Origin: Streptomyces marianii
GTDB taxonomy: Bacteria; Actinomycetota; Actinomycetes; Streptomycetales; Streptomycetaceae
Length of the DNA: 64,000 nucleotides
Direction of reading: 5' to 3'
Assembly: GCF_005795905.1 (NCBI RefSeq)
Contig: NZ_VAWE01000001.1
Span: 5,445,001-5,509,000 of the forward strand
Shown here: in pieces, positions 56,700 to 64,000 of the stretch
Position numbering within the stretch: the first letter of the stretch is position 1
Layout: every line of letters begins with the position of its first letter
The notes under the pieces: generated by a model
Told to the model about the DNA's origin: nothing
The model's input: only the letters and a program-made list of their open reading frames with translations
Databases searched by the model: none
Program-made: the position numbers and the translations under genes

Positions 56700-57958
56700 A
56701 TGGATCAGCTGAAGGGGCGCGGCGGGCGAGGGGCGTGGGGCATGGCGGCGATGCAGGTCGAGCGGGACGAGGTGGAGCGGCCGACCGTCGCGCAGCTCCG
56801 GGCGATGGGCTGGACGCACGTTCCGGGTAAGGACGTCGGCACCCTCGAAGCCGATGCCCCGTTCCTCGTGGACTCGCTCGGCAAGGCGCTGCGCCGCATC
56901 AACCTCCGTGCCGCCGACGGCGAGCCGTGGATGGACGAGACGGACGTCAGACGCTCCATCAGCGAGCTTGCGTCCGTGTCCCTCGGCGCCGGCATCGACA
57001 AGGCCAATTTCGCCGCGACCGACCTGCTCCTCGCCGGTCCCTCCGCCGAGCACGGCGGGCCCTCCGCCATCGTCCAGTATCGTCGACTTCGCCGCCGTGC
57101 GCTCCGCCGCCCTCGCCTTCGACGACGAATCGACCCGCCAGGGTTTCGACGACGTGTTGCACCACTTCCTCACCGTCCTGGAGCGGGTGCTGCCGCACGA
57201 GGACGGCCTGGACCATGTGGGCGACGCAGGTCGCTGGGGCCTGCTGCATCCGCACCCTCCACCGTGACGCGGCGGGCGGGTCCTTCACGATGCGCGCATA
57301 CGGGCGCAAGGTGCGCGCGCTGATCGCCGAGCATCTGGAGGGCCCCGAGAGCGACCAGGTGATCGCACCGGTGTCATTGGCGTCGCCGCTGTTCGACGAG
57401 AGGCTATGCGCCATGCCCCCGCGTGAGGCGGCCGCCGAGATGGGGCATGCCCTCCGCTTCCACCTGGAGGAGCGGATCAAGCGGGAGGACCCGGAGAAGT
57501 ACGTCCGGCTCTCGCAGCGGCTGGAGGAGATCCTGCGGGAGATGCCCGGGCGGTTCGAGGAGCAGATCGAGGCCTTCGGGCCGCTCATCGAGCAGGCCCG
57601 GCAGGAGGACGAGGAGGATCCCAGGCTTGCGGGACTCTCCCCGCTGGAGCAGCGTCTGTATCGGCTGCTGGACAGGGAGGCGGTGGAGAACCCGGACATC
57701 GACACGAGCGCGGCGGACCTGCGGTCGGTAGTCGGAACGGTGTGTGACACGGCGGCCCACACCATGGCCAAGGCCGCGTACCAGGGCCAGCACCAGGACC
57801 TGGCCCTCCTCGCCGACAAGATCAGGATGGACCTGGTCAAGGGCCGGCTGCGGCCGGTGTGCACGGAATGGACGGCACTGCGCGATCTCGCGGAACGGCT
57901 CGCCGCCTACGCCGCGCAGAACCGGGCGTCCTTTCTGGCCAGGCTGAGGGGAGAATAG
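56700..57958 (+). pseudogene. hsdR: Broken hsdR (type I restriction subunit R)
   Basis: Three frames in succession carry pieces of one protein. Frame A from ATG 56700 to about 57075 reads VERPTVAQLRAMGWTHVPG and ELASVSLGAGIDKANFAATDLLL, the HsdR N-terminal nuclease end. Frame B (about 57077-57265) has VRSAALAFDDESTRQGFDDVLHHFLTVLERVLPHEDG. Frame C (about 57250-57958) reads KVRALIAEHLEGP ... EMGHALRFHLEERIKREDPEKYVRLSQRLEEILRE, the DUF3387-type HsdR C-terminus. The whole helicase motor is missing, so the gene is inactive; the original should be 2.5-3 kb. Frameshifts occur at about 57075 and 57250. Confidence 0.82.
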
Positions 57959-57963
57959 GCGGC

Positions 57964-58749
57964 GTGACTGCCGCCACCGCCGATCCGGCCGAACCGATCG
58001 CTCTCGCCGAGGGGGATCGGCTCGCTGTCGACGGGTTGGAGCTCGACGTGCGCGTCAGCGCCCGGCGCAAGAGGTTCGCGCTCACGGTGGAGATGGACGC
58101 CGCGGTCACCCTGCACGCGCCCCGGGGACGCCCGGCGGCTGACGCCCTCGCGTTCGTCCGGGCTCACCGGGCATGGGTGGTGGCCAAGACGGCGCAGAGG
58201 GAGCGAACCCGACCGCTCAACCCGCCCAAGCGTCTCGTCGAGGGCGAGGCGTTCCGGTATCTGGGGCGGACGTATCGACTGGCCGTCGACGCCGAGCGCC
58301 CGGAGGACGCCGACGTCCGGCTCGTCGCCGGGCGCCTTCTCCTCAGTCGGGAGCAGGCCGGGAACCCGGTCCGGGGCCGGTCTGCGCTCGTCGCCTGGTA
58401 CTGCCGCGCGGGCAGCGAGTGGGCCGGGGGCAGGCTCCAACCGTGGGCGGCGCGCATGGGAGTCGCGGAGCCGGCGCTGGACGTGTCGGATCTCGGCGGC
58501 CGCTGGGGCAGCTACCGACCGTCCGACGGCGGAGTCGGAGCCGGGCGGATGAGTCTGGGCTGGCCGCTGTTCCAACTGCCCATGCACCTCGTGGACTATG
58601 TCGTCGCGCACGAGCTCGCACATGTACGCGTCTCGGGGCACGGGGAGGCCTTCTGGCGGTTGCTGGGGCACGCCCTACCTGAGTACGAGGAGCGGCGGGT
58701 CGAGCTGGACGAACTGGGCCGGCGCATGTGGATGGGGGAGATCGTCTAG
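57964..58749 (+). CDS. YgjP-like (DUF45/SprT-type) metallopeptidase
   Basis: 261 residues from GTG 57964, five bases after the hsdR remnant. The N-terminus is beta-rich with VRVSARRKRFALTVEMDAAVTLHAPRGRP; the catalytic site is VVAHELAHVRVSGHGEAFWRLL, His 216, Glu 217, His 220 and the third ligand His 226. YgjP-like peptidases are often encoded as the last gene of type I R-M operons, which explains the close spacing. All motifs are intact although the R-M genes are broken. Confidence 0.88.
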   Translation: MTAATADPAEPIALAEGDRLAVDGLELDVRVSARRKRFALTVEMDAAVTLHAPRGRPAADALAFVRAHRAWVVAKTAQRERTRPLNPPKRLVEGEAFRYLGRTYRLAVDAERPEDADVRLVAGRLLLSREQAGNPVRGRSALVAWYCRAGSEWAGGRLQPWAARMGVAEPALDVSDLGGRWGSYRPSDGGVGAGRMSLGWPLFQLPMHLVDYVVAHELAHVRVSGHGEAFWRLLGHALPEYEERRVELDELGRRMWMGEIV

Positions 58750-58799
58750 TCGGCCGCTCGAGCAGCTCCGTTCCGTTGACTCCAGTCGCCGCTGTGCGC

Positions 58800-59282
58800 T
58801 CAGCCCGCCGTGACCGACGGCTGCCCCGGCTGCGGGTCCTCGCCGTAGTACGCCGACAGGGCGGCGAGGCGGTGCTGCAGTAGTTCCGCCAGGTCCGCGG
58901 GGGTCGTGTGCGACTGCGCCAGTTTCACCGCGGCCCGGCCCTCCACGTCGGCCCACGCGTGCCGGGCGCGTTTGTTGGCCCGGCAGCGGCTGGCGCTCCG
59001 CAGGAATCCCGCTCCCGCGGCGAATCCAGCGGATGCGAGAGCCAGCAGCGCGGCGGGGATGCGGGCGTCTGCGGTGGCCAGCCCCGTCGCTCCGGCGACG
59101 CCGGCGAGCAGCGCCGCGGGGAAGCCCAGCGCGACATCGGCCCTGGCCCAGAACTCGGCCCTGCGGTGGGCCAGATTCTTCTGCCGTGTCGCCTCCTCCC
59201 GCAGCCCTTGGATCTCGGCGCGCAGGCGACTGCCGGTCCCGTCCGGGGCCGGGGTGATGGTTCCGTCGACGGAAGAAGCCAT
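58800..59282 (-). CDS. SLATT-like two-helix membrane protein
   Basis: 160 residues. A coiled coil at the start (SRLRAEIQGLREEATRQKNLAHRRAEFWARAD), two membrane helices at about 48-65 (VALGFPAALLAGVAGATGLA) and 75-92 (PAALLALASAGFAAGAGFL), then a helical, positively charged part (ASRCRANKRARHAWADVEGRAAVKLAQ). This is the SLATT-type plan, a pore-forming candidate effector seen in nucleotide-signalling and other conflict systems. No cyclase or sensor is nearby in the window. Assignment by layout. Confidence 0.68.
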   Translation of the reverse strand: MASSVDGTITPAPDGTGSRLRAEIQGLREEATRQKNLAHRRAEFWARADVALGFPAALLAGVAGATGLATADARIPAALLALASAGFAAGAGFLRSASRCRANKRARHAWADVEGRAAVKLAQSHTTPADLAELLQHRLAALSAYYGEDPQPGQPSVTAG

Positions 59283-59404
59283 GCCGGCATTCCAACACAG
59301 CTTTTGCGCAAGGGACTTGGGGCGGAGCGACAGCCTTGGGGCGGCAGAATCGTGGCTTCACCACGGAACCGCGGGCCGCATTCCGCAACGCGACCCGCCC
59401 GGTC

Positions 59405-60967
59405 TCACGCGTACCGCAGCGCGAACCACAGCTCCATCCGTACGTCCGCGTCGTCCAGGTCCACGCCCAGCAGCGAGCCGCACCGCGCGATGCGCTGGCG
59501 GACGGTGTTGCGGTGGACGCCGAGGGCCACCGCCGTACGGTCCCAGCTGCCGTGGAGGGAGAGCCAGACCCGCAGCGTCTCGGTGAGTGCGGGGGAGCCG
59601 GCGACCGGCGCGAGCAGGGTGCGCGCGTGGACGGCCGCCTCGTCGGGCGCGACCAGCCCGCTGAGGCCCGCGTCGCGCTGGCGGGCGAGCGGGACGCGGT
59701 TGGCCTCCGCGCGGCGCAGGGCGCGGGCGGCCGCGGTGTCGGCGGTGCCCAGGTCCTCCGCCGGGGCCGGGGCGCTCACGCCCAGGGTCCATCCCGGCTG
59801 CGGCTCGATGCCCCGGTCGCCGGAGAGCAGGACCCGTACGGTCTCCCCGTCCGTGTCCACCAGTGTGCTGCCCAGGACCGCGCCGAGGGCCGAGGCGGCG
59901 ATCCGGTCCGGCTGCCCCGGCCGATTCCCGTGCACGACCGTCCAGGGGCCGGGGCCGAGGTCCCGGGCGACCTCCGCGGGCGTGCCGCCGAGCAGCAGCC
60001 TCACCAGCGCGGTGGTCCGCCCGCTCGCGTCGGCTCCCCGGTGCGGCGCGGTGAGCAGGGATAGCAGGACGACGGCGACCCCGGCCACGGTGTGCCCGCC
60101 CGGTTCGCGCCCCTCGGCGGCGACTCCGAGGACCAGGCCCTCACCGCCGCCGAGCGCGTAGGCCGCGAGGTGCGCCTCCCCGACGGTGTCGGTCGCCGAC
60201 GAGGGCGCCCGGCGCCCGGCGCCCGCCGGTGCGCCGGGCGCCCTCCGGGCGGCGGCCGCCCGGAGGGCCGGGGGAGCGTCCGCTTCCCCGGCGGGCTCCT
60301 GCTCCCCGGGCTCCGGGCTCACCACTCGCGCCAGCCGTCCCAGGGCCTCGCGTGCCTCCCGGGACGGTGCCCGTCCGGCCATGTGCAGGGCCGAGCCGTC
60401 CGGCGCCAGCAGCACGGCCCAGCCGCCGAGGCGGGAGGCCAGCTGCTGCAGCACCGCCGGCACCGGGTCGGGGCGGGCCGCCGCGCGGGCGAGACCCTGC
60501 TGGGCCTCGCTCACCCGGCGCACCTCCCGGAGCCGGGCCTGGGCCATCAGGCCCCAGACGGCACGGGCGATCGCGGTGAACGGGGTCTGCGGCGGCACCT
60601 CGAGCAGCGGCAGCCCGCGGCGCTCACACGCCGCGACCAGCGCGTCCGGGACGGTGTCGTACACCGGAGCCACCCCGAAGCCGATCGCCGCGCCGCCCGC
60701 CTCGACGACCCGCGCCGCGTACATCTCCGGGTCCTTCAGCAGGACCCCGGCCGTCAGCAGCAGCTCACCGCCCAGGAGGTAGGGGTACGGATCGGCCATC
60801 TCCGAGGTGTGCACCCACTGGATGCGGACGCTGTCCGCGCCCCCCGGCTCGGGGGCGCCCGCGACCAGCCGCAGCCCGAGCTCCTCCCGGGCCAGCAGTG
60901 CGGCCAGTGGTACGGGCGGGGTCGGCGGGGCCGAAGGGGCGCCCTGGGGAGCGGTGGGGTCCGGCAT
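59405..60967 (-). CDS. PucR-family transcriptional regulator
   Basis: 520 residues from ATG 60967. N-terminal PucR domain (LAALLAREELGLRLVAGAPEPGGADSVRIQWVHTSEMADPYPYLLGGELLLTAGV), a long middle part and the C-terminal HTH_30 domain (LSLHGSWDRTAVALGVHRNTVRQRIARCGSLLGVDLDDADVRMELWFALR). The family controls purine and nitrogen catabolism. It is divergent from the agmatinase-type operon with about 210 bases between them and is its probable regulator. Linker residues 250-290 are Ala/Gly/Pro-rich. Confidence 0.92.
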   Translation of the reverse strand: MPDPTAPQGAPSAPPTPPVPLAALLAREELGLRLVAGAPEPGGADSVRIQWVHTSEMADPYPYLLGGELLLTAGVLLKDPEMYAARVVEAGGAAIGFGVAPVYDTVPDALVAACERRGLPLLEVPPQTPFTAIARAVWGLMAQARLREVRRVSEAQQGLARAAARPDPVPAVLQQLASRLGGWAVLLAPDGSALHMAGRAPSREAREALGRLARVVSPEPGEQEPAGEADAPPALRAAAARRAPGAPAGAGRRAPSSATDTVGEAHLAAYALGGGEGLVLGVAAEGREPGGHTVAGVAVVLLSLLTAPHRGADASGRTTALVRLLLGGTPAEVARDLGPGPWTVVHGNRPGQPDRIAASALGAVLGSTLVDTDGETVRVLLSGDRGIEPQPGWTLGVSAPAPAEDLGTADTAAARALRRAEANRVPLARQRDAGLSGLVAPDEAAVHARTLLAPVAGSPALTETLRVWLSLHGSWDRTAVALGVHRNTVRQRIARCGSLLGVDLDDADVRMELWFALRYA

Positions 60968-61178
60968 GGTGGACGTTCCATCCCTGATCGTCTTCGAGAA
61001 TGGAGGAAACGTACACTTCATCGTTGCTTTTCGGCCACCTATCGTCGAGTCGTCCAGCGGCCGCGGGTACGGGCCGACCGCACCCGAGTCGGTCCCGGCC
61101 ACCCCGTGACCCCCGTTACAGTCAAACGACTGCAAACCGACGGATAAGCAGAAAAACGCAGGAAGAAGAAGGATGGTC

Positions 61179-62150
61179 ATGAGCAGCAACGAGACGCCGC
61201 GCGGCCCCATCGACTCGTCCCGCATCCCGCGGTACGCCGGACCCGCGACGTTCGCCCGGCTGCCCCGGCTCGACGAGGTCGGCAGCACCGATGTCGCCGT
61301 CGTCGGCGTGCCCTTCGACGCCGGGGTGTCCTACCGACCCGGCGCGCGCTTCGGCGGCAACGCCATCCGCGAGGCGTCGAGGCTCCTGCGGCCGTACAAC
61401 CCGGCCCAGGACGCCTCGCCCTTCGCGCTCGCCCAGGTGGCGGACGCGGGCGACATCGCCGCCAACCCGTTCAACATCAACGAGGCCGTCGAGACCGTCG
61501 AGGCCGCCGCCGACGACATCCTCGGCACCGGCGCCCGCATGATGACCCTCGGCGGCGACCACACCATCGCGCTGCCGCTGCTGCGCTCGGTCGCCAGGAA
61601 GCACGGCCCCGTGGCGCTGCTGCACTTCGACGCCCACCTGGACACCTGGGACACCTACTTCGGAGCCGAGTACACCCACGGCACCCCGTTCCGCCGCGCC
61701 GTCGAAGAGGGCATCCTCGACACCGAGGCCCTCTCCCACGTCGGCATCCGCGGCCCGCTCTACGGCAAGCAGGACCTGACCGACGACGAGAAGATGGGCT
61801 TCGGCATCGTCACCTCCGCCGACGTCTACCGCCGCGGCGCCGACGAGGTCGCCGACCAGCTGCGCCAGCGCATCGGCGACCGCCCCCTCTACATCTCCAT
61901 CGACATCGACTGCCTCGACCCGGCGCACGCCCCCGGCACCGGCACCCCCGAGGCAGGCGGCATGACCTCCCGCGAACTGCTGGAGATCCTGCGCGGGCTC
62001 GCCTCCTGCAACCTGGTCTCCGCCGACGTCGTCGAGGTCGCCCCGGCCTACGACCACGCCGAGATCACCTCGGTCGCCGCCTCCCACACCGCGTACGAGC
62101 TCACCACGATCATGGCCCGCCAGATCGCCGCGTCGAGGAACGGCAAGTGA
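61179..62150 (+). CDS. speB: Agmatinase/guanidinobutyrase family ureohydrolase
   Basis: 323 residues from ATG 61179, following AAGAAGG; ATG 61173 is also possible. The binuclear Mn site is complete: [26 protein letters not shown] and [22 protein letters not shown]. It cleaves a guanidino compound (agmatine or 4-guanidinobutyrate) to urea and the amine. It is coupled (GTGA) to a ThDP-dependent enzyme. The genuine substrate cannot be told from the sequence. Confidence 0.92.
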   Translation: MSSNETPRGPIDSSRIPRYAGPATFARLPRLDEVGSTDVAVVGVPFDAGVSYRPGARFGGNAIREASRLLRPYNPAQDASPFALAQVADAGDIAANPFNINEAVETVEAAADDILGTGARMMTLGGDHTIALPLLRSVARKHGPVALLHFDAHLDTWDTYFGAEYTHGTPFRRAVEEGILDTEALSHVGIRGPLYGKQDLTDDEKMGFGIVTSADVYRRGADEVADQLRQRIGDRPLYISIDIDCLDPAHAPGTGTPEAGGMTSRELLEILRGLASCNLVSADVVEVAPAYDHAEITSVAASHTAYELTTIMARQIAASRNGK

Positions 62151-63829
62151 CCCACGACCACGACCTCGTGCTGCGCCCCACGGCGCGACAGGTCGCCGCC
62201 GCGCTCAGCCCGCCACCCGGCCGCAACGGAGGGGACCTCGTCGTCGAGTCCCTGGCCGGGCTGGGCGCCACCACGGTCTTCGGTCTGCCCGGCCAGCACG
62301 CCCTCGGCATGTTCGACGCGCTGCGCCGCTGCGACCTGGAGTACGTCGGACTGCGTGTGGAGAACAACGCGGGCTTCGCCGCCGACGCCCACGGCCGGAT
62401 CACCGGGCAGGCCACCCCGCTGCTGCTCTCCACCGGGCCCGGCGCGCTCACCTCGCTGGCGGCCCTCCAGGAGGCCGCCGCGGCCAGCGCACCCGTCCTC
62501 GCGATCTCCAGCCAGGTGCCGAGCCCGGGCATCGGCGGCGGCCGGCACGGCTATCTGCACGAGTTGCGCGACCAGAAGGCGTCCTTCCGGGACGTCGTGA
62601 AGTCCGTGCACACCGTGCGTACCGCCTCGCAGATCCCCTCGGCGATCGCCGCCGCCTGGCAGTCCGCGCTGACCGCCCCGCACGGGCCGGTCTGGGTGGA
62701 GATCCCCCAGGACGTGCTGCTCGCCGGGACGACCCTGCCGGTCGTCACGTCCCTGGACGCCACCCCGCACGACCTCGTGCCCCGCCCGGAGCTCACCGCC
62801 GTCGCCGCGCACCTGCTCCGGAACGCCGAGCGCCCCGCGATCATCGCGGGCGGCGGTGTCGTGCGCTCCGACGCCTCCGGCAAGCTGCTCGCGCTCGCCG
62901 AGAAGCTGGACGCGCCCGTCGTGACCACCTTCGGCGGCAAGGGGGCCTTCCCCTGGGAGCACCCGCTGTCGATGCAGTCCTGGCTGGAGGACCGGCACAC
63001 CACCGACCTCCTGGAGGACGCCGACGTCCTGCTCGTCGTCGGCTCAGGCCTCGGTGAACTCTCCTCGAACTACCACACGTTCGCGCCGCGCGGCCGGGTG
63101 GTCCAGATCGAGGCCGACCTCGGCAAACTGGAGTCCAACCACCCCGGGCTCGGGATCCACGCCGACGCCCGGATCGCGCTCACCGCGCTGCTGGAGACGG
63201 TGGGGGAACGCCGTGATCCGTCGGCCGCCGAGCGGGTCTCCGCGCTGCTGGCGAAGGTCCGGGAGCGGATCGCCGGCCAGGAGCTGACCCTGGAGCAGGA
63301 GGTGCTCGCCGCGGTCCGCGAGGCCCTGCCGGACGACTCCCCGAGCTTCTGGGACATGACGATCCTGGCCTACTGGGCCTGGTCCGCCTTCGACGCCCGC
63401 CTGCCGAACACCATGCACTCGGCGCAGGGGGCGGGCGGCCTCGGCTACGGCTTCCCCGCCGCCCTCGGCGCGGCAGCCGCGGACCGCACCAGGCCGGTGC
63501 TCGCGGTCTCCGGTGACGGCGGCGCGATGTACTCCATCGCGGAGCTGGCCGCGGCGAAGCAGTACGCGCTGCCGGTGACCTGGCTGATCGTCGACGACGG
63601 CGGCTACGGCATCCTGCGCGAGTACATGACGGACGCCTTCGGCGAGGCCACCGCGACCGAACTGTCCCGCCCGGACTTCGTGGCGCTCGCCGAGTCCTTC
63701 GGCGTACCGGCCGTGCGCACCACCACGCATTCGCTCCGCGAGGACCTCGCCAAGGCCCTGGCGCAGCCCGGCCCCTCGGTGGTCGTGCTGCCCGCGGTGC
63801 TCAGGATGTTCGCGCCGACGCATCTGTAG
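62147..63829 (+). CDS. Acetolactate synthase-like ThDP-dependent enzyme
   Basis: 560 residues from GTG 62147. Three ThDP-enzyme domains: PYR ([42 protein letters not shown] with the catalytic Glu in VENNAG), a central domain ([16 protein letters not shown]) and the PP domain with the ThDP motif [35 protein letters not shown]. It is larger in the N-terminus than usual ALS catalytic subunits and has no small subunit nearby, so it is unlikely to be valine-biosynthetic. Coupled to the ureohydrolase gene it may process the carbon skeleton of the amine; unknown substrate. Confidence 0.88.
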   Translation: MTHDHDLVLRPTARQVAAALSPPPGRNGGDLVVESLAGLGATTVFGLPGQHALGMFDALRRCDLEYVGLRVENNAGFAADAHGRITGQATPLLLSTGPGALTSLAALQEAAAASAPVLAISSQVPSPGIGGGRHGYLHELRDQKASFRDVVKSVHTVRTASQIPSAIAAAWQSALTAPHGPVWVEIPQDVLLAGTTLPVVTSLDATPHDLVPRPELTAVAAHLLRNAERPAIIAGGGVVRSDASGKLLALAEKLDAPVVTTFGGKGAFPWEHPLSMQSWLEDRHTTDLLEDADVLLVVGSGLGELSSNYHTFAPRGRVVQIEADLGKLESNHPGLGIHADARIALTALLETVGERRDPSAAERVSALLAKVRERIAGQELTLEQEVLAAVREALPDDSPSFWDMTILAYWAWSAFDARLPNTMHSAQGAGGLGYGFPAALGAAAADRTRPVLAVSGDGGAMYSIAELAAAKQYALPVTWLIVDDGGYGILREYMTDAFGEATATELSRPDFVALAESFGVPAVRTTTHSLREDLAKALAQPGPSVVVLPAVLRMFAPTHL

Positions 63830-63919
63830 GAGGGCGCTCCGGGGCACCTCCTCGTGGCGGGCCCAGGGCGACGGGGCGACGGGGCAGCGCATCCGGTCGC
63901 ATTCGCAGGACGGCGCGGC

Positions 63920-63956
63920 GGCGCACCCGGCCACCCCAGGGGTGACCGGGTGCGCC
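63920..63956. terminator. Hairpin between convergent genes
   Basis: Arms GGCGCACCCGG (63920-63930) and CCGGGTGCGCC (63946-63956) pair perfectly, with an inner CACCCC/GGGGTG extension after a one-base offset on each side, 90 bases after the ThDP enzyme gene and 3 bases from the end of a minus-strand frame. Confidence 0.75.
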
Positions 63957-63958
63957 GC

Positions 63959-64000
63959 TTACGTGTCCTCCTGCGTCTCGGAGCCGGCGCGGAGCTGCTT
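63959..64000 (-). CDS. C-terminal end of a further gene (partial)
   Basis: The minus strand from 64000 reads KQLRAGSETQEDT and stops with TAA at 63961-63959, immediately before the hairpin. Only 13 codons are visible, so no function can be given. Confidence 0.35.
   Translation of the reverse strand, partial: KQLRAGSETQEDT

Noticed and set aside
1..64000. CRISPR arrays, rRNA genes and insertion sequences
   Set aside because: No spaced direct repeats of CRISPR type, no rRNA sequence and no transposase or terminal inverted repeats were seen anywhere in the window.

Overview
The window is from a high-GC actinomycete, almost certainly a Streptomyces. It carries adpA with a TTA (bldA-dependent) leucine codon next to ornA, a complete desferrioxamine locus in the order desE-desF-desA-desB-desC-desD (all on the minus strand) with two DmdR-type iron boxes, and Scr1-type XRE/DUF397 genes. 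Gene content and order from about 27 kb to 53 kb match what I remember of the S. coelicolor SCO2774-SCO2793 neighbourhood; this is recall, not a search.

Region 1 (1-26391) is most of an integrated temperate phage or phage-like element, cut off on the left by the window. A tyrosine integrase (25031-26281) lies next to the 3' end of tRNA-His(GTG). Moving left from it come an immunity/control switch (two opposed HTH genes, operator-like repeats and an excisionase-like gene), a long run of small, tightly overlapping minus-strand genes that includes two replication-initiator-like HTH proteins, a two-HTH LuxR-like regulator, an HNH nuclease and a protein with an Lsr2-type DNA-binding end, then a second switch built on a 30-bp perfect palindrome, a block of membrane proteins resembling plasmid spread proteins, several singly terminated accessory (moron-like) genes including two lipoproteins, and the head module: HNH, XRE-like protein, terminase, portal, prohead protease, HK97 capsid and two glycosyltransferase-like genes. 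Tail and lysis genes, if present, lie left of base 1. Six 13-bp direct repeats inside the replication-initiator-like gene resemble an origin iteron array.

Region 2 (26392-34850) is core chromosome: tRNA-His, ornA, adpA, a universal stress protein, an acetate-type transporter, glmS, a small gene with an apparent leaderless promoter, and a DUF4429/SHOCT protein.

Region 3 (34868-42250) makes and recovers desferrioxamine: DesA decarboxylates lysine, DesB N-hydroxylates cadaverine, DesC acylates it, DesD condenses the units, DesE binds the iron-loaded siderophore and DesF is the likely reductase. Iron boxes precede desA and desE.

Region 4 (42347-48828) is a leucine/isovalerate catabolic operon (acyl-CoA dehydrogenase, HMG-CoA lyase, biotin-dependent carboxylase alpha and beta) read divergently from a TetR gene, with two palindromic operator candidates between them. 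It is followed by a phosphatase-annotated family gene, a CDF cation transporter, TesB thioesterase and a second acyl-CoA dehydrogenase.

Region 5 (53105-59282) looks like a worn defence/conflict island: an AAA ATPase whose 3' end carries a type I restriction HsdS tail in another frame, a Scr1-type XRE plus DUF397 pair, a broken hsdR, an intact YgjP-like metallopeptidase and a SLATT-like membrane protein. Region 6 (59405-64000) has a PucR-family regulator divergent from an agmatinase-family gene and a ThDP-dependent enzyme.
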